This document shows, in pieces, positions 16,858-22,000 of a stretch of DNA of 24,445 nucleotides. A program made the translations under genes and the position numbers. Every line of letters starts with the position of its first letter. Positions within the stretch are counted from its first letter, which is position 1. A model generated the notes under the pieces. It was not told the DNA's origin and did not search any database. It was given only the letters and a program-made list of their open reading frames with translations. The stretch spans positions 1 to 24,445 of the forward strand of contig CANPYA010000003.1 of NCBI GenBank assembly GCA_947587565.1, given 5' to 3'. Source of the stretch: an uncultured Bacilli bacterium (GTDB taxonomy: Bacteria; Bacillota_I; Bacilli_A; RF39; UBA660).

Positions 16858-16886
16858 TTGCTATTTTAAAAATAGTTGGTTATAAT
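16858..16886 (+). promoter_or_regulatory. Promoter of the pilin-like operon, with palindromic spacer
   Basis: TTGCTA (16858-16863), a 17-nt spacer, then a perfect TATAAT (16881-16886). A 15-bp palindrome, CTATTTT-A-AAAATAG (16861-16875), overlaps the end of the -35 box and the spacer, and could be an operator. The AAAGGAGGAG ribosome binding site at 16901-16910 is among the strongest in the window. Confidence 0.7.
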
Positions 16887-16915
16887 AAAAATAGATAATA
16901 AAGGAGGAGATAACT

Positions 16916-17167
16916 TTGAAAGAAGCAACAGGTGAATTAAATATGACAGTTGTAACTGTAGTAGCAATCGGTGTAATTTTAGCATTCTTTTATGTATTTA
17001 TTTGGCCTTCAATTAAAACAGGTATGGCATTAAATACTGCTTGTAATGCTGCCGGAACAGGAGATTATGATATGACCACTGATGATGGCATAATACATTG
17101 TGAAGGTGGATCTTGTACTTATAAGGATGCTAATGGTCAAGAAAATACAAAAGCTTGTGCTGGTTAG
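16916..17167 (+). CDS. Small pilin-like protein A1 (83 aa)
   Basis: The start is TTG, fixed by the AAAGGAGGAG site 6 nt upstream and by alignment with the next gene. The N-terminus MKEATG-ELNMTVV resembles a six-residue prepilin leader ending in Gly (compare MKAQKG-type leaders), followed by a hydrophobic helix (about 10-30). The canonical Glu at +5 is not present. The remainder is about 50 extracellular residues with four Cys (NTACN, IHCEGGSC, KACAG). It is first in a five-gene unit and paralogous to the next gene. Likely a minor or major pilin-like subunit; the leader cleavage is inferred, and no prepilin peptidase gene is in the window. Confidence 0.75.
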   Translation: MKEATGELNMTVVTVVAIGVILAFFYVFIWPSIKTGMALNTACNAAGTGDYDMTTDDGIIHCEGGSCTYKDANGQENTKACAG

Positions 17168-17213
17168 TATTTTAGGAGTAAAGTAAATGAAAGAAGCAAC
17201 AGGTGAATTAAAT
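16917..17213 (+). repeat. 26-bp perfect repeat at the 5' ends of two pilin-like genes
   Basis: Bases 16917-16942 and 17188-17213 are identical, coding KEATGELN in both genes, although the downstream coding sequence has diverged strongly. This points to duplication with selection or gene conversion limited to the leader and helix start. Confidence 0.9.
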
Positions 17214-17423
17214 GCCACTGTTGTTGTAATGTTGGCTATTGGAGTTCTGATGGCCTTTTTTTACTATACTTTGTGGCCTTTAATTAAAAATAATTTTGAC
17301 AGAAATTCACAATGTAGCAAAGCCATTTGTGAAAAATGTGAAAATAAGGATGGTTGTGACTATGTAACTTGTCATGTTAAAGGTGATGAGTCTAATACAT
17401 TTGAATGTGTTTATAAAGGGTAG
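17187..17423 (+). CDS. Small pilin-like protein A2 (78 aa)
   Basis: Paralogue of the preceding gene. It has an identical leader, MKEATGELN, then a helix ATVVVMLAIGVLMAFFYYTLWPLIK with the same F-F-Y...WP-IK end. The extracellular tail of about 40 residues is different and holds six Cys (QCSKAICEKC, GCDYVTC, FEC). AGGAG lies 10 nt before the ATG, and the gap to the upstream gene is 19 nt. Short length and a single N-terminal helix fit Flp-like subunits, but Cys-rich tails are not typical of Flp pilins. Confidence 0.75.
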   Translation: MKEATGELNATVVVMLAIGVLMAFFYYTLWPLIKNNFDRNSQCSKAICEKCENKDGCDYVTCHVKGDESNTFECVYKG

Positions 17424-17433
17424 GAAGTGAATT

Positions 17434-17949
17434 ATGAAAGAAGCGATTGGTGGTGTATCTATATTTCAAATAGCAATTCTATTTATATTGGTTTTTGCTG
17501 GCATAATGTGCTTAACAATCAATCATTCAAAAGCTTTTTCTGTTAAAGATGAAATTCTTAATATCATTCAAAATGATAAATTTGCTAGTCATAAAGAAGG
17601 AGAAAATTATGTTTTGAATGAAGATGTAGCTTTAAAAATTGCTGAAGAAATGAATCTAGCTGGTTATAGAGTAACTGGTAAATGTCCCGATGACTTCCAA
17701 GGCTATAACCGTGAAGGTGGATTAACAAATAGTAATGCTTCCTATTGTGTAAGAATAAATGATGTTGCTAAAACTTTTAGTGATGCTGCAATAGAAGAAT
17801 GTAAAAATAATAAATGTGAAGTAAAAAAATCTAAATATCCTTCAATGGTTTATTATGATGTAATATTATTTTATCAATTGGATATTCCAATTATTAATAG
17901 TATTATGAATTTTAAAATTTATGGCACTACTAAAACGATAATGGGGTAA
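17434..17949 (+). CDS. TadE-like pseudopilin candidate B1 (171 aa)
   Basis: Leader-like MKEAIG-GVSIFQIAILFILVF, with one N-terminal helix (about 8-30), then an extracellular domain. It shares with the next gene the blocks ALKIAEE...GYxxTG(K/R)C, an (S/A)YC block, and a C-terminal beta segment YYxxxLFxxxxxP...NFxIxGxTKxI. Conserved Cys pairs (TGKC/SYC and ECKNNKC) suggest disulfides. N-terminal helix plus a C-terminal strand domain recalls TadE/TadF minor pilins of Tad systems. No Glu at +5; Phe and Gln occupy +5/+6 in both paralogues. The 10-nt gap to the preceding gene holds GGAAGTGA as ribosome binding site. Confidence 0.72.
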   Translation: MKEAIGGVSIFQIAILFILVFAGIMCLTINHSKAFSVKDEILNIIQNDKFASHKEGENYVLNEDVALKIAEEMNLAGYRVTGKCPDDFQGYNREGGLTNSNASYCVRINDVAKTFSDAAIEECKNNKCEVKKSKYPSMVYYDVILFYQLDIPIINSIMNFKIYGTTKTIMG

Positions 17950-17952
17950 TAT

Positions 17953-18432
17953 ATGAGACAAAGTATTGGAACAACGACAACTTTTCAAATAATATTGGCT
18001 CTTACCTTGATATTCTCAGCATTTTTAGCTTTAGCAATCACATATAATAGAGTTTATAAACTTAAAAATGAAACTGTTTCGATAATTGAAAAATATGAAG
18101 GAACCAATGATAAAGCCTTAAAAATTGTTAATAATTATTTAGTTAATAGTGGTTATCATGAAACAGGAAGATGTGAAGAAGGCGAATATGGTATGCTTAG
18201 TCTAGATGATACATTGTATGAACTAGCTCAAAATGATAAAGAGTATGCCTATTGTCTTAGTTATAATTGTCAAAATGCCAGATGTCGTGTAGGAAATAAT
18301 AATTATATTTATTATAATATTAAATTGTTTTTTAGATTTAATGTCCCATTTTTTGGGGATTTAACTAATTTTAGTATTAAAGGACAAACTAAAGATATTA
18401 AACTATATAGTGAAAATCAAAAATTAAGTTAG
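17953..18432 (+). CDS. TadE-like pseudopilin candidate B2 (159 aa)
   Basis: Paralogue of the preceding gene. Leader-like MRQSIG-TTTTFQIILALTLIFSAF with one helix (about 8-30), then GYHETGRC, AYCLSY, CRVG and a C-terminal segment YYNIKLFFRFNVP...NFSIKGQTKDI. It starts 3 nt after the upstream stop, and the GGGG of that gene's last codons can act as ribosome binding site, so translation is probably coupled. Role as a minor subunit is inferred from pairing and operon position before the TadZ-like gene. Confidence 0.72.
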   Translation: MRQSIGTTTTFQIILALTLIFSAFLALAITYNRVYKLKNETVSIIEKYEGTNDKALKIVNNYLVNSGYHETGRCEEGEYGMLSLDDTLYELAQNDKEYAYCLSYNCQNARCRVGNNNYIYYNIKLFFRFNVPFFGDLTNFSIKGQTKDIKLYSENQKLS

Positions 18433-18442
18433 GAGTGTATAT

Positions 18443-19405
18443 ATGAATGTTATAGTATCTAATAAGTATCAAGCCCTACTTGGTACCTTAAATATTGATG
18501 TCATTAAAACAATTAATGGAGAATTTTCCGTCCAAGATTTAGCTAGTCAATTTTCAAATTTTTTCTATAATAAAATGGTTATTGATATAACAGCTATTAA
18601 AAATTATGAAAATATTCAAACGATGCGAGAATTATCCATTAATTTTGATATGGATAAAGTTATTATTTTATTAGATGATTCGCCCAAAGTTAATTCTCCC
18701 CAATTTTTAAGTCAATTAGTATCAATTGGTATTTATAATTTTACTAGAAGTATTGATTCCATACCATTTTTAATTCAAAATTCGAATACTTATAAAGATG
18801 TAGCTAATTATCAAAGCTTAGATGTTAGTCCAATTAAGACCACGTTTAATAGAGAAGAAGTAGCAAATGTTAAATTAGAAAAGAGAATTATTGGTTTTAA
18901 GAATGTTACTGATCATGCCGGAGCGACGACTTTAATTTATATGCTAAAGAAACATTTACAAAATGCTTATAAAGTAAAAGCAATTGAAATAAATAATTAT
19001 GATTTTGAATATTTTAATGATAAATCTTTAAAAAGTGTTGATTTTATGAATGCTTCTTTTGAAATATCTAATAGTAATGCGGATGTTATATTAGTCGATT
19101 TAAATGATGCTGAAGAAAATTTATGTAATGAAGTAATTTATTTAATTGAACCAGGTATTTTAAAATTAAATAAGTTAATTAGAACAGATCGGAAAATATT
19201 TGATAAATTAAGAAATAAAAAAATTGTTTTAAATCGAAGTGTTTTAAATAATAATGATGTGTCTGATTTTGAATATGAAAGTGGTAGTAAAGTATTCTTT
19301 AATATTCCTTGTTTAGATGAAAAATTAGATAATAATAAGAAAATAACGGAATTTTTAATTGCTTTAGGTTTTTCTAGATTAAATGAAGAAAATAATAAAA
19401 AATGA
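18443..19405 (+). CDS. TadZ/CpaE-like protein with degenerate P-loop
   Basis: 320 residues. The N-terminal part (1-120) looks like an alternating alpha/beta receiver-type domain: MVIDIT at 45-50 and VIILLDDS at 73-80. The second half is MinD/ParA-like: RIIGFKNVTDHAGATTLIY at 148-166 holds the P-loop position, with DVILVDLND at 214-222 in the place of Walker B. The Lys of GK[ST] is replaced (G-A-T-T at 160-163), so nucleotide binding may be changed. TadZ/CpaE proteins place Tad machines at the pole or a fixed membrane site. AGGAG lies 7 nt before the ATG. It is the last gene of the pilin-like operon. The stop is TGA, supporting the standard code. No strong terminator follows. Confidence 0.75.
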   Translation: MNVIVSNKYQALLGTLNIDVIKTINGEFSVQDLASQFSNFFYNKMVIDITAIKNYENIQTMRELSINFDMDKVIILLDDSPKVNSPQFLSQLVSIGIYNFTRSIDSIPFLIQNSNTYKDVANYQSLDVSPIKTTFNREEVANVKLEKRIIGFKNVTDHAGATTLIYMLKKHLQNAYKVKAIEINNYDFEYFNDKSLKSVDFMNASFEISNSNADVILVDLNDAEENLCNEVIYLIEPGILKLNKLIRTDRKIFDKLRNKKIVLNRSVLNNNDVSDFEYESGSKVFFNIPCLDEKLDNNKKITEFLIALGFSRLNEENNKK

Positions 19406-19434
19406 TAAATAAATGTAAAATTTTAGCAATTTTA

Positions 19435-19463
19435 TTGACTTTCAATAATTAATTAGTTAAAAT
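19435..19463 (+). promoter_or_regulatory. Promoter of the 117-aa VirB2-like gene
   Basis: TTGACT (19435-19440), a 17-nt spacer, then TAAAAT (19458-19463), close to consensus. Together with the terminator at 19863 it makes the next gene a single-gene unit. Confidence 0.72.
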
Positions 19464-19494
19464 TTAATTAGAAAAAGGAGAAAGAAGGTTTTTT

Positions 19495-19848
19495 ATGTTA
19501 ATTGGAGGTTTTTGCGCTGATACAGCAAATATTTGGAATGTTTTAGGATATGTAGTAACAATTATTAAAATCGTTATTCCATTAATTTTAATTATTTTAG
19601 GAATGATTGATTTAGGTAAGGCTGTTATATCAAGTGATGAAAAAGCTATGAGTAAATCAGTAAGTGCTTTACTTAAAAGATTTATAGCAGCAGTTATTGT
19701 ATTCTTTATACCAACCATTGTAAGTGCTCTATTTAATGCATTGGCATTAATGTCAGATGCCACTAAAGCAGATTATAATGTTTGCGTTCAATGTTTAACT
19801 GGTGGTAGTTGCGATACTTCAACAGCTGCAGCTAACATGACAAAATAA
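19495..19848 (+). CDS. VirB2-like two-helix pilin candidate 1 (117 aa, probable major subunit)
   Basis: Two long hydrophobic helices (about 13-40 and 63-88) are joined by a short polar loop KAVISSDEKAMSKSVSALLKR. The tail has Cys residues (NVCVQCLTGGSC). Small size, two helices and a short positively charged cytoplasmic loop match VirB2/TrbC-type T4SS pilins in topology. No cleavable signal peptide is obvious, unlike classical VirB2. Two further proteins here carry the same module (see 19972 and 21551). Its own strong promoter, an AGGAG/AGAAGG leader and its own terminator fit a highly expressed structural subunit. VirB2-like assignment rests on topology and context, so an HMM match is needed to be sure. 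Confidence 0.7.
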   Translation: MLIGGFCADTANIWNVLGYVVTIIKIVIPLILIILGMIDLGKAVISSDEKAMSKSVSALLKRFIAAVIVFFIPTIVSALFNALALMSDATKADYNVCVQCLTGGSCDTSTAAANMTK

Positions 19849-19862
19849 TTATTAATGTTTGT

Positions 19863-19891
19863 AAAACTTTATCATTTGATAGAGTTTTTTT
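19863..19891 (+). terminator. Intrinsic terminator of the 117-aa gene
   Basis: AAACTTTATC (19864-19873) pairs with GATAGAGTTT (19878-19887) with one wobble pair and a 4-nt loop, followed by a run of seven T residues. Confidence 0.85.
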
Positions 19892-19918
19892 ATGAAACAA
19901 CAACAAAAAAATTAATAA

Positions 19919-19947
19919 TGGACTTTATTATAACAATTTGATACAAT
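19919..19947 (+). promoter_or_regulatory. Extended -10 promoter of the second VirB2-like gene
   Basis: TACAAT at 19942-19947 is preceded by TGA (extended -10). A weak -35, TGGACT, lies at 19919-19924 with a 17-nt spacer. The predicted start near 19953 leaves about 19 nt before the GTG at 19972. Confidence 0.55.
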
Positions 19948-19971
19948 TATTTTGTAATTGGAGTGAGTATT

Positions 19972-20727
19972 GTGAGAAAAAAATATATTAGTATAGTATT
20001 TATTTTAATTTTTACTCTTTTGTTTATGCCTAGTTTAACTTTAGCGGGTAGTAAAAAGGATGATACTAGTGATAATGGTACTGTTTGTGATGATGACTAT
20101 ATTCAAGTTGGTAATAGTGGTATTTGTGAAAAAGTTTATAAAAATGCTTATAATAATTTAATAGATCCAACTCTTGCCTGTAAGTTTGAAAATCATAGTG
20201 GAGAAGTTTGTCTAATTGTAACTGGTACGCATGATTGTCATTGTGAATATACCCTTTCAGATGCTAAAAAGAATCCTGAAAAGTATGAAGATTATGATGT
20301 AAATGAAAGTTATTTAAATCCCGAAAATAGAAATGAAGAACGGTATCAAAAATATGATAATCTAAGTATTCAATTTAATCCAGAAGATCCAAGATTGGAT
20401 TATCATAGTTTATGTAATAATGATGGCATAAGACATGCTGTTAAAATAATTGGTTATGTTATAAGTATATGTAAGTGGGTAGTTCCGTTAATAATAATAG
20501 TTTTAGGAATGATAGATTTCTCTAAAGCGGTTATCTCAAGTGATGAAAAGGCAATTAGTAAAGCTACATCATCTTTAATAAAAAGATTTATAGCGGGTGT
20601 GGTAGTGGTTTTAGTGCCAACAATTGTTATGGCTATTCTTAATGCAATAAAAGTAACAAATGGTTTAGAAAATACTGAATTTGGAGAATGTACAACTTGT
20701 TTATTTAATCCTGGAAATTGTAAATAA
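19972..20727 (+). CDS. Secreted/membrane protein with C-terminal VirB2-like module (candidate 2)
   Basis: 251 residues from GTG 19972, chosen over GTG 19963 because GGAG sits 8 nt upstream and the N-terminus then reads MRKKYISIVFILIF, a clean signal peptide ending near LAG. An extracellular Cys-containing domain (about 25-155) includes DDDYIQVG and HDCHCEY. The C-terminal 100 residues repeat the two-helix module of the 117-aa protein almost residue for residue: IDFSKAVISSDEKAISKATSSLIKRFIAG...PTIV...NA, ending in CTTC...NC. It is therefore a fusion of a secreted domain to a pilin-like module, possibly a tip or adaptor subunit. The stop overlaps the next start (TAATG), coupling it to the YwaF-like gene. 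Confidence 0.72.
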   Translation: MRKKYISIVFILIFTLLFMPSLTLAGSKKDDTSDNGTVCDDDYIQVGNSGICEKVYKNAYNNLIDPTLACKFENHSGEVCLIVTGTHDCHCEYTLSDAKKNPEKYEDYDVNESYLNPENRNEERYQKYDNLSIQFNPEDPRLDYHSLCNNDGIRHAVKIIGYVISICKWVVPLIIIVLGMIDFSKAVISSDEKAISKATSSLIKRFIAGVVVVLVPTIVMAILNAIKVTNGLENTEFGECTTCLFNPGNCK

Positions 20728-21485
20728 TGAAGAATTTCTTACTTAATAATAATCATGGATTAGAAATTAAAATTTTTAGTTTAACTCATTATTTAACTAT
20801 TTTATTAGTATTATTTATTATTGTTTTAATAATTAGAAATTCAATTAAACTAGAAAATTTATCTAATAAAGATAAAAAATTTATTAGATATTTTTTTGGT
20901 AGTATTTTACTTATCAATTTAATAATCAGAAGAGGTAGTTTTATCTATTATGGTTATTATGATTATAATTATCATTTAGATATTAATTTTTGTAATTTTA
21001 CTAATATTATGTTTATAATATATTGCTTTAGTGGTTCTAAAAAAATATATAATTTTTGCTTTTATTTGACTTTTATTGGTCCTTTAATGGCTATTTTATT
21101 CCCATCAGTAAATATTTCACCTCTAAATTATTCGTTTTATTCATATATTATAATTCATCATTTTGTTTTTATTTTTAATTTCATTTTTATGTATCTTGAA
21201 AATAAAGAATATAATAGTAAAGACTTAATTAAATTTTTAATATTTATTATTATTTATTTTATAACTATAAATATAATTAACTATGTTATAAATACTTATT
21301 ATAATTTACCTTTAGATTTTATAAATGATGATTTTTTAAATATAGGTATTTTCAAATATTTTTCTTTGCATAATTGGGTTACTTATGTAGTATTTTATGG
21401 CTTTGTAATTATTTTAATAATATTTGGTAATCTAATTTTAATAATTAAAACAAAAAATTTAAATAAAAAAAATTACTTTTTGTAG
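20727..21485 (+). CDS. YwaF/TIGR02206-like integral membrane protein
   Basis: 252 residues with about seven membrane helices. The pattern FSLTHYLTILL at 17-27, DINFCNFTNIMFI at 85-97, a GPLMAILFPS turn at 118-127 and an IIIHHFVFIF helix at 141-150 fits the YwaF/TIGR02206 family. Conserved Cys89 and His144/145 lie at positions that in the related animal protein TMEM164 are reported to matter for acyl transfer; applying that here is tentative. The start overlaps the upstream stop by 1 nt and has no good ribosome binding site of its own, so it relies on coupling. Unexpected in a secretion locus; it might modify lipids or subunits. Coding is very A/T- and Ile/Phe-rich even for this window. Confidence 0.7.
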   Translation: MKNFLLNNNHGLEIKIFSLTHYLTILLVLFIIVLIIRNSIKLENLSNKDKKFIRYFFGSILLINLIIRRGSFIYYGYYDYNYHLDINFCNFTNIMFIIYCFSGSKKIYNFCFYLTFIGPLMAILFPSVNISPLNYSFYSYIIIHHFVFIFNFIFMYLENKEYNSKDLIKFLIFIIIYFITINIINYVINTYYNLPLDFINDDFLNIGIFKYFSLHNWVTYVVFYGFVIILIIFGNLILIIKTKNLNKKNYFL

Positions 21486-21492
21486 TTTTTTT
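21465..21492 (+). terminator. Intrinsic terminator overlapping the YwaF-like stop
   Basis: An A-tract ending AATTAC (21465-21476) pairs with GTAGTTTTTTT (21482-21492) over a 5-nt T loop with one wobble. The stem contains the TAG stop at 21483-21485. Confidence 0.65.
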
Positions 21493-21493
21493 C

Positions 21494-21522
21494 TTTATTA
21501 TATGATAAAATTTATGTATAAT
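21494..21522 (+). promoter_or_regulatory. Promoter of the third VirB2-like gene and VirB6-like gene
   Basis: A perfect TATAAT lies at 21517-21522 with a weak -35 (TTTATT, 21494-21499) 17 nt upstream. An AGGGG ribosome binding site at 21537-21541 precedes the ATG at 21551. Confidence 0.55.
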
Positions 21523-21550
21523 ATAGTTTTGTGACTAGGGGAATTATTAT

Positions 21551-21991
21551 ATGAAGAAGAGTATTTTATTAATAATTATAAGTTTATGTATGGTAAATAT
21601 GCCATTACTAGTTTTAGCTATTAAAAAAGATAATGTTAGTTTTATAGTAGAAAATGTTCAAAGTAATACAACACTTGAATTTAATCCAGTTGAAAATCAA
21701 GATTGTACATCTTTATTAGGAAGTCCAAGTGAAGATTATACACCAGCATTTTATTTAACTAAAGCTTTTCATGTTTTAAAATATGCTGGTATAGTTATTT
21801 TAGTTGTTATGAGTGTAATTGATTTTGTTACAGCAGTAACTTCTAGTGATAATGATGCTTTAATAAAGGCTACAAGAAAGACAATAATTCGTTTAGTTTT
21901 ATGTGTAATTATATTTATGTTGCCATATTTAATTGAATTTGTTTTAAAATATTTAAACGATCGTGCAATCGATTTGTGTGGTATAAAGTAG
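21551..21991 (+). CDS. VirB2-like two-helix pilin candidate 3 (146 aa)
   Basis: A signal peptide (1-23, ending LLVLA-I) is followed by a short extracellular stretch with DCTSLLG, then the two-helix module: LKYAGIVILVVMSVIDF, the loop TAVTSSDNDALIKATRKTIIR, and a second helix VLCVIIFMLPYLIEFVLKYL. A terminal LCGIK follows. The SSD..A..KA loop aligns with candidates 1 and 2, so all three are one diverged family. A cleavable signal plus two helices is the classical VirB2 layout. It ends 9 nt before the VirB6-like ATG and is probably co-translated with it. Which of the three forms the pilus body is not decided by sequence. Confidence 0.72.
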   Translation: MKKSILLIIISLCMVNMPLLVLAIKKDNVSFIVENVQSNTTLEFNPVENQDCTSLLGSPSEDYTPAFYLTKAFHVLKYAGIVILVVMSVIDFVTAVTSSDNDALIKATRKTIIRLVLCVIIFMLPYLIEFVLKYLNDRAIDLCGIK

Positions 21992-22000
21992 GTGAATGTT

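Noticed and set aside
19406..19434. AAAATT...AATTTT inverted repeat after the TadZ-like gene as a terminator
   Set aside because: The stem is only 6 bp of A/T pairs and the region runs straight into a promoter; it is too weak to call.
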